From: DATKFM01 sp963851215
GTDB lineage: Bacteria > Pseudomonadota > Alphaproteobacteria > Dongiales > Dongiaceae
Direction: 5' to 3'
NCBI GenBank assembly: GCA_963851215.1
Contig: CAWKOG010000015.1
Coordinates: 186,001-250,000, forward strand
Length of the DNA: 64,000 bases
Shown: positions 11,767 through 23,581 of the stretch, piece by piece
Layout of the letters: each line of letters opens with the position of its first letter
Numbering within the stretch: the first letter of the stretch is position 1
The notes under the pieces: model-generated
Database searches by the model: none
What the model saw: the letters and a program-made list of their open reading frames with translations, nothing else
What the model was told of the DNA's origin: nothing
Program-made: the position numbers and the translations under genes

Positions 11767-13299
11767 ATGGCCAAACGAGGTTTGCAGTTCCTGCCACAGA
11801 GAGGGGTTACCGAAGTGTCTCCTCTGGGTGCGTCTATTGAGCTGGGTGTCGGCGATATCCTGCGCTTGAACCGCGAGCGCCGGGGGCTGGAGCTGCAGTC
11901 CGTCGCCAACCAGCTGCGCATCCGCCTGGCCTATCTCGAGGCGATCGAGGATGGCCGCTACAAGGACCTGCCGGGTTCCACCTATGCCGTCGGTTTCGTG
12001 CGCAGCTATGCCGATTATCTGGAGCTGGATGGCGCCGACATCGTGCGCCGGTTCCGCGAGGAAGTGGCCCGCATCCATGGCCGCACCCGGCTGATCTTCC
12101 CGGCCATCACCGCCGAGGGCACCATCCCGCCGGCCGCGATCCTGCTGCTGTCGATCATCGGCATCGGCATCGGCTATGGCACCTGGTACTATCTCTCCAG
12201 CGCGGACCAGTCCGACATCGCAACGGTGCAGGAGGTGCCCGACCGGCTGATCAACGCGCCGGAGGCCAATGTGGCGCCGTCGGCCGGATCGGGCCAGGGC
12301 GGCGCCGCGGCCGAGGCACCGCCGGCTCCGAGTACCGCACCGGCGCCTCCGGCAACGCCGGAAGCGGCGCCAACGGAACCCGGCACAGAGCCACAAACCT
12401 CCGGGAATCAGCCATCGGACGGCGACGGCTCGACCACCGGTTCCACCCTGTCCACCATCATGGCGCCGGAGCCGCTGCCGAGCGCGACCGATGGCGGCTC
12501 CACGGAAACCGACCTCGTGCCGCCGGAATCTGCGACCGTCGAGACACCGACTGCGACGGCCCCCGAGGCGCCGGCCGCGACGGCTCCGGAGTCGACGCCG
12601 CCAGCGGCGACGGCCGCTGACGGCAGCGCAATCACCCAGCCGCCAGCCGCTCCTGCTGTGACGGCGCCCGATGCAGCCGCGCCGGCGCCAGCGGCAGCCA
12701 TTCCCGCGGCGCCCACCACCGCGCCGGCCGCACCCGGCACGCCGACGGTCCAACCCGCGCCATCGACGACAGCCGGGACGGATGCCGCTGCACCGGCGGC
12801 CCAGCCGCAAGCGCCCACGGTGGCCGATGGGACTGTACCTCCGACACCGGCGACCGGTGCCACGGTCACGGCACCCGCGGCCCCGGCCACGGCACCCGCG
12901 GCTCCGGCTGCCACCGATACGTCGCAGACCGCTCAGACCGGCAGCGTGATCCCGTCAGCCCCCGCCTTGCCGGCGGCACCCGAAACCGAGCCCGCCGCCC
13001 CCCAACAGGCCGCGGCGCCCTTCACCGGCGCCCGGATCCATATCACCGCCCGGCTGGACACCTGGATCAAGATCACCGACCACAACGGCCGGACCGTGTT
13101 TAACCGGGTCCTGAACGCCGGCGAGGGCTATGACGTGCCCGACGAGGCGGGCCTGAAGATGATCACCGGCAATGCCGGCGGCATGGATATCCTGGTGGAT
13201 GGGGCCGCCATCGCCCCCCTGGGCGAGCCCGGCAAGGTGCGCCGCGATGTGGAGCTGGACCCGGAAAAGCTCAAGGCGGGAACCGCGATACCTCAATAG
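11767..13299 (+). CDS. RodZ-like membrane protein with cytoplasmic HTH and DUF4115 tail
   Basis: 510 aa. Residues ~25-95 are a RodZ/XRE-type helix-turn-helix (GVGDILRLNRERRGLELQ and YLEAIEDGRYKDLPGSTYAVGFV). One transmembrane helix lies at about 121-142. Residues ~165-420 are a low-complexity Ala/Pro/Thr linker, and ~425-500 a DUF4115 periplasmic domain (ITARLDTWIKITD and RVLNAGEGYDVPD). The role is presumably in cell shape through the MreB complex. ATG 11767 is assumed; a GTG at 11815 would also keep the HTH. It sits between ptsP and ispG, as in related genomes. Confidence 0.85.
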   Translation: MAKRGLQFLPQRGVTEVSPLGASIELGVGDILRLNRERRGLELQSVANQLRIRLAYLEAIEDGRYKDLPGSTYAVGFVRSYADYLELDGADIVRRFREEVARIHGRTRLIFPAITAEGTIPPAAILLLSIIGIGIGYGTWYYLSSADQSDIATVQEVPDRLINAPEANVAPSAGSGQGGAAAEAPPAPSTAPAPPATPEAAPTEPGTEPQTSGNQPSDGDGSTTGSTLSTIMAPEPLPSATDGGSTETDLVPPESATVETPTATAPEAPAATAPESTPPAATAADGSAITQPPAAPAVTAPDAAAPAPAAAIPAAPTTAPAAPGTPTVQPAPSTTAGTDAAAPAAQPQAPTVADGTVPPTPATGATVTAPAAPATAPAAPAATDTSQTAQTGSVIPSAPALPAAPETEPAAPQQAAAPFTGARIHITARLDTWIKITDHNGRTVFNRVLNAGEGYDVPDEAGLKMITGNAGGMDILVDGAAIAPLGEPGKVRRDVELDPEKLKAGTAIPQ

Positions 13300-13410
13300 C
13301 TTGGCCGCCCTTGCTTGACATCGGCAGCAGGTTGGGCAATTTGCTCTTTAAGTATCCCTGATTTCAGCATTTTTTGCCCCGGGCCGAACCGGGGCGGGAT
13401 AGGATGATCG

Positions 13411-14550
13411 ATGTCCGTTCGCGCTTATCGCGACATAGCCAGGCGGAAGAGCCGCCAGATCCGCGTCGGCAATGTGCTGGTGGGCGGCGATGCGCCGATC
13501 ACCGTCCAGTCCATGACCAATACCCTGACGGCCGATCCCAAGGCGACGATCGAGCAGATCCGCCGGATCGAGGCGGCGGGTGCCGATATCATCCGCGTCT
13601 CCTGCCCGGACGAGGAGTCCACTGCGGGCCTGAAGCAGATCGTCCGCGAGGCCCAGGTGCCGATCGTGGCCGACATCCATTTCCACTATAAGCGCGCCAT
13701 CGAGGCGGCCCAGGCGGGCGCCGCCTGCCTGCGCATCAATCCCGGCAATATCGGCTCCGCCGAGCGGGTAAAGGAAGTGGTGAAGGCGGCCAAGGACTAT
13801 GGCTGCTCCATGCGCATCGGCGTCAATGCCGGCAGCCTGGAGAAGGATCTGCTGGAAAAATATGGCGAGCCCTGTCCGGAGGCGATGGTCGAGAGCGCCC
13901 TGACCCACGCCAAGATTCTCGAGGACAACGACTTCCGCGAATTCAAGATCAGCGTGAAGGCGTCCGATGTATTCCTCGCCGTCGCCGCCTATCAGGGTCT
14001 GGCCGACGCCTGCGACTACCCGCTCCATATCGGTATCACCGAGGCTGGCGGCCTGCGCACGGGCACCGTGAAATCCTCCATCGGCCTGGGCATGCTGCTC
14101 TGGTCCGGCATCGGCGATACCGTGCGCGTCTCGCTGTCGGCCGAACCGGAAGAAGAGATCCGTGCCGGGTTCGAAATCCTGAAAGGCCTCGGCCTGCGCC
14201 ATCGCGGCGTCAATGTCATCGCCTGCCCGTCCTGCGCCCGGCAGCAGTTCGACGTGATCCGTACTGTCGAAGTGCTGGAGAAGGCTCTCGCCCATATCAC
14301 CACGCCCATGACGGTTTCGGTGATCGGCTGCGTGGTGAATGGCCCAGGCGAGGCCCGCGAAACCGACATCGGCTTCACCGGCGGCGGCAACAACACCCAC
14401 CAGGTCTATATCGCAGGCCAGCCCCACCATCGCCTGAAGGACGGCAAGATCGTCGACCATCTGGTGGAGCTGGTGGAGAAGAAGGCGGCGGAACTCGAAG
14501 CCGCGAAGAAAGCCGCGGAGCAGGCCGAGCCCGTCCGGGCCGCCTCCTAG
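13411..14550 (+). CDS. ispG: 4-hydroxy-3-methylbut-2-en-1-yl diphosphate synthase (flavodoxin)
   Basis: 379 aa. [4Fe-4S] enzyme converting MEcPP to HMBPP in the MEP isoprenoid pathway. Conserved segments are ITVQSMTNTLTADPKAT, the iron-sulfur cysteines in CPSCARQQFDVI and the third ligand in GCVVNGPGEAR. The C-terminal tail is Lys/Glu/Ala rich. A TTGACA at 13315-13320 could serve as a -35 box, but the -10 (AATTTG after 17 bases) is poor. A small GC hairpin (13376-13395) lies in the leader. The frame is intact. Confidence 0.96.
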   Translation: MSVRAYRDIARRKSRQIRVGNVLVGGDAPITVQSMTNTLTADPKATIEQIRRIEAAGADIIRVSCPDEESTAGLKQIVREAQVPIVADIHFHYKRAIEAAQAGAACLRINPGNIGSAERVKEVVKAAKDYGCSMRIGVNAGSLEKDLLEKYGEPCPEAMVESALTHAKILEDNDFREFKISVKASDVFLAVAAYQGLADACDYPLHIGITEAGGLRTGTVKSSIGLGMLLWSGIGDTVRVSLSAEPEEEIRAGFEILKGLGLRHRGVNVIACPSCARQQFDVIRTVEVLEKALAHITTPMTVSVIGCVVNGPGEARETDIGFTGGGNNTHQVYIAGQPHHRLKDGKIVDHLVELVEKKAAELEAAKKAAEQAEPVRAAS

Positions 14551-14574
14551 ATTTCCGAACTTCGGAGGTTTCGC

Positions 14575-15824
14575 TTGTCGTCCTTGCAGCCGGTTCGCGG
14601 CACGCATGACATTTTGCCCGAGGAGATGCGCAAGCACCGGCGCGTCATCGATACCGCGCGCGTGGTGGCCGAGCGCTATGGCTATCTGGAAGCCCAAACG
14701 CCGATCTTCGAATTCTCTGACGTGTTCAAGCGCACGCTCGGCGATACCTCCGACATCGTCACCAAGGAGATGTACAGCTTCACCGACCGCGGCGGCGAAC
14801 AGCTGACCCTGCGGCCGGAAGGCACGGCGAGCTTCGCCCGCGCGCTGATTTCCGAAGGGCTGAGCCAGGACCTGCCGCTGAAGTATTTCTACCACGGCCC
14901 GATGTTCCGCTATGAGCGGCCGCAGAAGGGCCGCATGCGCCAGTTCCATCAGACCGGCGTCGAGCTGCTGGGCGTGGCGCAACCGCAGGGCGATGTGGAG
15001 ATCATTGCCGTCGGTGCTGCGATCCTGCGCGCGCTCGGCGCTGCTCGACCGCACCGTGCTGGAGTTGAATACGCTAGGCGATGGCGACAGCCGCCAGGGT
15101 TACCGCAAGGTGCTGGTGGACTATCTCGGCGGTCACAAATCGAAGCCTGTCGCAGGACAGCCTCGACCGCCTGGAGCGCAATCCGCTGCGCGTGCTCGAC
15201 TCGAAGGAGCAAGGCGATCAGAAGATGGTGGCCGAACGCGCCGCTCTATTCGGACCATCTGAACGATGCCAGCCGTGCCTTTTTCGATGCGGTGAAATCT
15301 GGACTCGATGCCCTGGGGATCGCTACTCGCTCAACCCCGGCTGGTGCGCGGGCTCGATTATTACTGCCACACCTGCTTCGAGTTCACGGCGCAGGAACTT
15401 GGGGCGCAGAAGACAGTAATGGCCGGCGGCCGATACGATGGCCTCGTCGAGATGATGGGCGGCCCGGCGACGCCGGGCGTGGGCTGGGCCTCCGGTATCG
15501 AGCGCGTGGCCATGATGCTGGCCGAGGGCAATGAGGCGCCGCATCCCATTGCGGTCATTCCCATCGGCGACGGCGCCATGACGCTTGCGGCCAAGATCAC
15601 CGAGAGATCTGCGCCGCGCCGGCCATGCCGTCGATCTCGGCTTCAGCGGCAATCTCGGCAAGCGGATGAAGCGGGCCAACAAGCTCAATGCCGCTGCCGC
15701 AATTCTGCTGGGCGATGACGAGATCGCCAAGGGCGTCGCAACGGTGCGCGATATGACCACGGGCGCGCAGGAACAGGTTTCGCTGGAACAGCTCGCGAGC
15801 CGGCTTGCCGCCTTCGGGCGATAG
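14575..15824 (+). CDS. hisS: Histidyl-tRNA synthetase, multiply frameshifted in the assembly
   Basis: The TTG start at 14575 is supported by CGGAGG at 14563-14568 and by the conserved N-terminus PVRGTHDILPEEM. Class II motif 2 (YHGPMFRYERPQKGRMRQFHQ) and the HisRS signature LVRGLDYYCHTCFEF are present but in different frames. Frame changes fall near 15040, 15146, 15240, ~15320 and 15605. Four are explained by one extra base, and the one near 15320 most simply by two missing bases in C-rich stretches. Every segment aligns with the family in order, so the gene is complete apart from the indels. It charges tRNA-His and is expected to be essential, which argues for sequencing error rather than decay. 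Confidence 0.88.
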
Positions 15825-15828
15825 CGCC

Positions 15829-17110
15829 GTGGCCGCCGCCGCTGGGCTGGAATTGCGCACGGTGGGCGTCAGTCACCGCAGCGCCACCGCCGAACTCAGG
15901 GAACAGCTTTTGCTGGACGAAGCCGCCTATGGCGATCTGCTGCAGGCGCTGAAAGCGGCCGGGTTTGACCAGGCTCTGGTGCTTTCCACTTGCGATCGCA
16001 CCGAGCTAACCGTTGCCGGCGCCGACTGCGCAAATGCGCGTCGAGGCGATCTGGCAGCGCCTGGCGTCTATCGGCCAACTGCCGGCGGAAAGCGTGAAGG
16101 CCCAGGGTTATGATCTCCAGGGCCAAGCGGCGCTGCGCCATTTATTTGCCGTGGCTTCTGCGCTGGACAGCGTGGTGATCGGCGAGCCCTTCGTACTCGG
16201 GCAATTGAAGACCGCCCATCGCGAAGCGCAGGCTGCCGGCACCGCCGGACCGGCGCTGGAGACGGTCATTCAGGCCGCCTTCCATACCGCCAAGCGCGTG
16301 CGCAGCGAGACTTCGCTCGGCGAGCGACCGGTGTCCCTGGCCGCCGCCGTGCTGCAACTCGCGCGCCGGGTTCATGGCCAGCTCGACAAGGTCGGCGCCA
16401 CGCTGCTCGGCGGCGGCGAGATGGGCGAGCTGATCATCGAACAATTGCGCCAGGGCGGCTTGAGCCGGGTCACGGTGCTGCACAAATCCGACGCGCGCGG
16501 GCGGCTGATCGCCCATCGCCTCGGCGGCCATATGCGGCCCTGGGGCGAGATGGCGTCGGCTCTGGCGGCGGCCGACGTGCTGATCGCTGCGATCGGCGAC
16601 GACAGGCAGGCGGTCAGCGCGCCCATGCTGCAGGCGGCGCTGAAAGCGCGGCGGCAGCGGCCGATCCTCTGCATCGATTGCGCCATCCCCGGCGATGTGG
16701 ACAAGGGCGCCGACAAGCTGGATGGCGTGTTCCTGTTCGATCTCGCCGACCTGGAGAAGATGGCGCTGGAGGGCCAGCAGTCGCGGCAGGCCGCGTCGGC
16801 GCCGGCCTGGAAGATCGTCGATGACGAGGTGGCGGCTTTCACCCACGGCTTGGCGGCCGCCGGCGGCGATGCGTCCATCGTCGCGCTGCGGCAGCATTTC
16901 GACGAGATCCGCCGGCAGGTGCTGGCGGAAACCGGCGGCGATGCCGAAGCGGCGACCCGCTTGCTCGTCAACAAGCTGTTGCATACACCATCGGCGGCGC
17001 TGCGCGCCCTGGCCGCCGAGGGAAACCGGGAGGGTGCCGCCGAAGAATTTCTCTGCCGCCTGTTCGGCCTCGCGCCGCCGGGACCAGATCGTAAGGAGGA
17101 TAAATCGTGA
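15829..17110 (+). CDS. hemA: Glutamyl-tRNA reductase, one frameshift
   Basis: Start GTG 15829, four bases after the hisS stop. LRTVGVSHRSATAELRE and the catalytic STCDRTEL (Cys ~55) occur in the first frame. One extra base near 16027 moves to the frame encoding FAVASALDSVVIGEPFVLGQ, the NADPH-binding domain (LLGGGEMGELI) and the helical dimerisation tail. It reduces Glu-tRNA to glutamate-1-semialdehyde for C5-pathway haem synthesis. Most Alphaproteobacteria instead use ALA synthase (the C4 route), but C5-type HemA genes do occur in parts of the class; this one looks bona fide. It ends in a GTGA overlap with prfA. Confidence 0.88.
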
Positions 17111-18198
17111 GTGCGGGTCTTTCCGCGACGCTGGCCGAAAAGCTCGGCCGCATCGTCAGACGCCATGAGGATCTGGCGGGATCGCTGGCCACGGAAGGCC
17201 GGGTCGATCCCCAGGAGTTCAAGCGCGTTTCCAAGGAGTATTCGGAGCTGACGCCTGTCGTGGACAGCATCCGCGAGCTGCAGAGCGTCGAGGGCGAGAT
17301 CGAGAACCTCGGCGCCATGCTGTCAGACGCCGGCACCGATCCGGAAATGAAGGTGTTGGCGGAAGAGGAGGTGCAGGCGCTCAAGCAACGGGTGCCGGAT
17401 CTGGAGCAGAAGATCCGGGTCCTGCTGGTTCCGAAGGACGAGGCCGACGACCGCAACGTCATCCTGGAAGTGCGCGCCGGCGTCGGCGGCGACGAGGCGG
17501 CGCTGTTCGCCCGCGAACTCTTCGACATGTACCGCAACTACGCCCTGCTCAAGCGCTGGAAGTTCGAGCAGATGGATGTCAGCGAAACCGGCCTCGGCGG
17601 CTATTCGAAGGCCACGGCGGAAATCAACGGCCGCGGCGTGTTCGCGCGCTTGAAGTTCGAATCCGGCGCGCACCGGGTGCAGCGCGTGCCGGCGACCGAG
17701 GGCGGCGGCCGGGTTCATACCTCCGCGGTCACCGTGGCGGTGCTGCCGGAAGCGGAAGAGGTTGATATCAAGATCGAGGACAAGGACCTGCGCATCGACG
17801 TGTTCCGCGCCGGCGGTCCCGGCGGCCAATCGGTCAATACGACCGACAGCGCCGTGCGCATCACCCATATCCCGACCGGCGTCGTGGTGCAGCAGCAGGA
17901 CGAGAAATCCCAGCACAAGAACAAGGCGAAGGCGATGAAGGTGCTGCGCGCCCGGCTCTACGAGGCGCAGCGGGCGGCGCTGGCGGCCGAGCGCGCCGCG
18001 GCGCGCAAGAGCCAGGTGGGGTCCGGCGACCGGTCGGAGAAAGTGCGCACCTTCAATTTTCCGCAGAACCGCGTCACCGATCACCGCATCGAGCTGTCGC
18101 TCTACAAGATCGACCGCATTCTCGCCGGCGAACTGGACGAGCTGATCGATCCCCTGATCGCCCATGACCATGCCGAACGTCTTGCCGAGATCGAATGA
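17107..18198 (+). CDS. prfA: Peptide chain release factor 1
   Basis: 363 aa from GTG 17107 (GTGA overlap with hemA; strong AAGGAGG at 17093-17099). It carries the GGQ hydrolysis motif near residue 238 in RAGGPGGQSVNTTDS, the GVGGDEAALFARELF segment of domain 1, and the C-terminal basic helix. It recognises UAA/UAG; the anticodon-like PxT motif appears as VPATEGGGRVHTS, as in RF1. It overlaps prmC by four bases (ATGA), consistent with PrmC methylating the GGQ glutamine. Confidence 0.96.
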   Translation: MSAGLSATLAEKLGRIVRRHEDLAGSLATEGRVDPQEFKRVSKEYSELTPVVDSIRELQSVEGEIENLGAMLSDAGTDPEMKVLAEEEVQALKQRVPDLEQKIRVLLVPKDEADDRNVILEVRAGVGGDEAALFARELFDMYRNYALLKRWKFEQMDVSETGLGGYSKATAEINGRGVFARLKFESGAHRVQRVPATEGGGRVHTSAVTVAVLPEAEEVDIKIEDKDLRIDVFRAGGPGGQSVNTTDSAVRITHIPTGVVVQQQDEKSQHKNKAKAMKVLRARLYEAQRAALAAERAAARKSQVGSGDRSEKVRTFNFPQNRVTDHRIELSLYKIDRILAGELDELIDPLIAHDHAERLAEIE

Positions 18199-19040
18199 CA
18201 TGGATCGCCGCGCGGCGCTGGATTGGGCGGCGCGGCGCGTTGCAGGACATGGGCATCGAGGAGGCGCGGCGCGAGGCGCGGCTGCTGCTGGACCATTGCG
18301 CGGGATCGATGGCCGGCGATGGTCAGACTTTGCGGCCCGGCGCGATCGCCGAACTCGACGGCACTGATCGAGCGCCGCCGCAACCGCGAGCCGGTATCGC
18401 AGATCCTCGGCCAATGGGAATTCTGGAGCCTGCCGTTCGTCGTGACGTCGGCGACACTGACGCCGCGGCCGGACACCGGAAACGCTGGTGCGGGCGGCGC
18501 TCGATCTGCTGCCCGACCGCGGAGCGCCGCTGCGGCTGCTGGATCTTGGCACCGGCAGCGGCTGCCTGCTGCTGGCGCTGCTGCACGAACTGCCGGCGGC
18601 GCGCGGCCTGGGCATCGACAGGAGTCCGGAGGCGCTCGCCGTCGCAGAACGCAATGCTTCGGCGCTCGGCCTGGCCGATCGCGCACGGTTTGCCTTCGGC
18701 GATTGGCGCAAGGGGATCAAGCGACAGCTTCGATCTCATCGTCAGCAATCCGCCCTACATCCGCCAGGGATGAAATTCCCGGCCTGATGCCGGAAGTGTC
18801 GCGTCATGAACCGCGGATTGCTCTCGATGGCGGCGTCGACGGGCTGGATTGCTACCGGCAGTTGGCGCCGCAGATTGCCGCGCGGCTGGCGCCGCGGCGG
18901 CCTGGCGTTGCTGGAGGTGGGGCAGGGGCAGGCCGGTGAATGCGGCGGCGATTCTGGCCGCTGCCGGGCTCGAGCCTGCTGGCGTGAAGGCCGATCTGGG
19001 TGGCCGGAAACGCTGCATAATCTTCCGGAATGATAAGTAA
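18195..19040 (+). CDS. prmC: Peptide chain release factor N5-glutamine methyltransferase, six frameshifts
   Basis: Following homology, the frame advances six times (near 18360, 18479, 18721, 18768, 18896 and 18935), each explained by a single extra base. The pieces in order give MGIEEARREARLLL, ILGQWEFWSLPF, TPRPDTE (after correction), the SAM motif LLDLGTGSGCLLLALL, the catalytic SNPPYI, PEVSRHEPRIALDGGVDGLD and a C-terminal GLEPAGVKADLGGRKRCI. The corrected length is about 279 aa, usual for PrmC. It modifies the GGQ glutamine of RF1/RF2. Six insertions in 850 bp is the densest cluster in the window. Confidence 0.88.
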
Positions 19041-19274
19041 TTACAGTATCTTACATAGCTGTGGGCGGTTTCAAAAAAACATTTGGCAAGCCCTGACCTG
19101 CCGCGTAGGGTGACAGCGTTAAAGAACGAACCCGTAGGGGCCGAGCGCCGGCAAGGCGCCTTTTCGTTCCCCATTCGTCGATCCGGATCAGCAGCGGCTT
19201 GTGCCGCCTCCCAAAGATGGCGGCGCTGATTGCGGTAATAGGGGCAAGAGCCGGCCAGCACGAGTGAAGGTGAT

Positions 19275-19713
19275 ATGAGACAAGGTCAGAATAACAGGCG
19301 TTCGCGCGGCCGTGGCCAGCGACGCCAACACCAGAATCCGCGTCAGCAGACCTTCGATTCCAACGGGCCGGATGTGCGAATCCGCGGCAACGCCTATCAG
19401 GTCCTCGAGAAATATCTGGCCATGGCCCGCGATGCCACGGCCGCCGGCGACCGCATCGCCGCCGAGAATTTCTACCAGCATGCCGAGCATTATTTCCGCA
19501 TCGTCAATGCCAATGGCGATCAGCAGGGCGCCAATGGCCGCCTTCGCCCGAACGGCCCCGGCAATGACGGGCAAGAAGGCGAAGGCCAAGCGCCGGAAGG
19601 CGACCAGCAGCAGCCGCCGGAGGCCGAAGTTTCGCGTGCGCAAGCCCAACGGTTCCTCGGTGCCGCCGGGCCTGGGCGATCAGCCGGATACGGACGACAA
19701 CACCCAGAACTGA
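19275..19713 (+). CDS. DUF4167 domain protein (probable RNA-binding)
   Basis: The N-terminal ~75 residues match DUF4167: an Arg/Gln/Asn-rich start, then QQTFDSNGPDVRIRGNAYQV, EKYLAMARDA, RIAAENFYQHAEHYFRI. The frame as sequenced stays open to 19832, but shifting by one base near 19600 gives a basic tail (RRRPKFRVRKPNG) ending at 19713 that fits the family better. The molecular function is not established; the composition suggests nucleic acid binding. The position between prmC and clpB is conserved in many Alphaproteobacteria. A single-base insertion is the most likely reason for the two readings. Confidence 0.8.
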
Positions 19714-19816
19714 CCGCCGAACCGTCGCGCCTGGCATTTTGCCGGCCTGCCGTTAACCCGCTCGATTTTAAGAGTTTTCTGACGGTTTCATTTTCGGCCT
19801 GCGCCAGCCTGCCGCT

Positions 19817-19844
19817 CTTGCGCCGGGGCTGAGCCGCCCCATAT
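19817..19844 (+). promoter_or_regulatory. Sigma32 (RpoH)-type promoter of clpB
   Basis: CTTGCG at 19817-19822, a 14-base spacer, then CCCCATAT at 19837-19844. The RpoH consensus is CTTGAA-N13-15-CCCCATnT, so the -10 matches perfectly and the spacing is right. It lies about 70 bases upstream of the clpB ATG, the expected place for heat induction of this chaperone. Confidence 0.7.
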
Positions 19845-19917
19845 CCAGCCCAGGACGGCGACTCCATTGCATCGTCCCGGCGTGCCTGATGGGGCGCGGG
19901 GACAGAGGGCGGAAGAG

Positions 19918-22511
<2,594 letters not shown>

Positions 22512-22532
22512 CCGCCTCTGCCCGGGGCAAAT

Positions 22533-22563
22533 GCCGCAAATATCGGTAATTGCGGCCTTTTTT
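22533..22563 (+). terminator. Rho-independent terminator of clpB
   Basis: The 7-bp stem GCCGCAA / TTGCGGC (22533-22539 with 22550-22556) has a 10-base loop and is followed by C and six T residues. It lies 22 bases after the clpB stop. Confidence 0.8.
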
Positions 22564-22795
22564 CCTGTTCCGGCCGGATTATCGGGGCTTTCATACCACC
22601 TGCCGGACGTAGGGTACGGGGGGTGATTCTTCGCTCTTGCCTTCCAGCGGGTAGAATCGGGATACTCGGGCATCATTCTGTTTCGGACCGCCGACCTGCC
22701 GACCTTCGGGGCTGTTAGATCGTTGCCGTTCCAATCCACAGTCTGATGCGTCGCATATGGGATGCGGCGCCACCCCGCTTACTCGGAGAACTGAA

Positions 22796-23005
22796 ATGCC
22801 AATCGGCACCGTCAAATGGTTCAACAGCACCAAGGGTTATGGTTTCATTAAGCCGGACAACGGCGGCGCGGATGTGTTCGTGCACATTTCCGCTGTCGAG
22901 CGCGCCGGCATGGGAAACCTGGCCGAAGGTCAGAAGGTTTCCTACGAGGAGCAGCGCGATCCCAAGCGCGGCAAGACCTCGGCGGAAAACCTGAAGGCGG
23001 TCTAA
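22796..23005 (+). CDS. Cold-shock domain protein (CspA family)
   Basis: 69 aa OB-fold RNA chaperone. RNP1 KGYGFI is at residues 13-18 and RNP2 VFVHIS at 27-32; the opening GTVKWFN is diagnostic. The ATG at 22796 is preceded by CGGAG. A leader of up to ~230 bases separates it from the clpB terminator and may hold cold-responsive RNA structure, but I could not model it. A strong terminator follows directly, so it is probably monocistronic. Confidence 0.95.
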   Translation: MPIGTVKWFNSTKGYGFIKPDNGGADVFVHISAVERAGMGNLAEGQKVSYEEQRDPKRGKTSAENLKAV

Positions 23006-23039
23006 CCGTCGACAATTTCGCTTTTGGACGCTAAAGGGA

Positions 23040-23076
23040 GGCACCGGATGACGATCCGGTGCCTCTCTTCTTTTTT
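23040..23076 (+). terminator. Rho-independent terminator of the cold-shock gene
   Basis: A perfect 10-bp stem GGCACCGGAT / ATCCGGTGCC (23040-23049 and 23054-23063) with a GACG loop, followed by TCTCTTCTTTTTT. Confidence 0.9.
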
Positions 23077-23134
23077 CACTCTGGTCTGCGCTCGGCTTGG
23101 CGCGGGCCGCCTCTCTTTCGCATAAGGAGCAGCC

Positions 23135-23308
23135 ATGGCCTTCAAGCCCAACTACAACCAGGAACGCCGCGAACGCGACCGCCTGAAGGATCAGCGCAAG
23201 GCGGAGAAGCAGCAGCGGCGCGACGAAGCGGCGGCAAAGCGCAAAGCCGAGCGCGAAGGCACGCCGGCCGCCGGCGATGCTGTCGACCCGGTCGAAGAAT
23301 CGCGATAA
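23135..23308 (+). CDS. Small highly charged protein, function unknown (57 aa)
   Basis: ATG 23135 with AAGGAG at 23123-23128. The product MAFKPNYNQERRERDR... is almost entirely Lys/Arg/Glu/Gln in its first 42 residues and probably a single long helix, with an acidic-capped tail ending DPVEESR. Short proteins with this look are common near cspA-type genes in Alphaproteobacteria, but I cannot name a family. It is followed 14 bases later by another small gene, so the two are likely coexpressed. Confidence 0.65.
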   Translation: MAFKPNYNQERRERDRLKDQRKAEKQQRRDEAAAKRKAEREGTPAAGDAVDPVEESR

Positions 23309-23322
23309 CTGGAGCAGATCCG

Positions 23323-23547
23323 ATGGCCCGCAAGAAGCCCCCGGTCGACAAGGGAGTCGTCCTGTTCGACGTCGTCTATGAGGACGGCGTCCGCACCTCC
23401 AATCGCAAAGTGCCGGCCGCCAGCCTGGGCGGGCTCGACGGCGACGAACCCGCGCGCGCTTTCATCGAGGAGCAGGACCGCAAGATCGGCGCCATGTCCG
23501 GCAATCCGCGCGCCCCGATCAAATCGATCACGCGCTCGCCGCAGTAG
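23323..23547 (+). CDS. Small conserved protein, function unknown (74 aa)
   Basis: ATG 23323, preceded by GGAG. The sequence opens MARKKPPVDKGVVLFDVVYE and continues with SNRKVPAASLGG, EPARAFIEEQDRKIGAMSG and a short tail. It looks like a small beta-hairpin followed by a helix. I do not recognise a characterised family, although the composition and codon usage are those of a real gene. It is coupled to the charged 57-aa gene upstream. Confidence 0.65.
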   Translation: MARKKPPVDKGVVLFDVVYEDGVRTSNRKVPAASLGGLDGDEPARAFIEEQDRKIGAMSGNPRAPIKSITRSPQ

Positions 23548-23581
23548 GCGCTACCCCAACCCAAACCTCAGAGCGGCATCA

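Noticed and set aside
13315..13343. TTGACA box upstream of ispG as a promoter
   Set aside because: The sequence 17 bases later (AATTTG) is a poor -10; not listed as a feature.
13376..13395. GC hairpin preceded by TTTTTT between the RodZ-like gene and ispG
   Set aside because: The T-run is on the 5' side of the stem for the plus strand, so it is not an intrinsic terminator; the minus strand has A residues after it.
18195..19040. Programmed ribosomal frameshifting or genuine pseudogenisation of prmC
   Set aside because: Six shifts in one short gene, without slippery sites, beside similar damage in hisS and clpB, fits sequencing error better.
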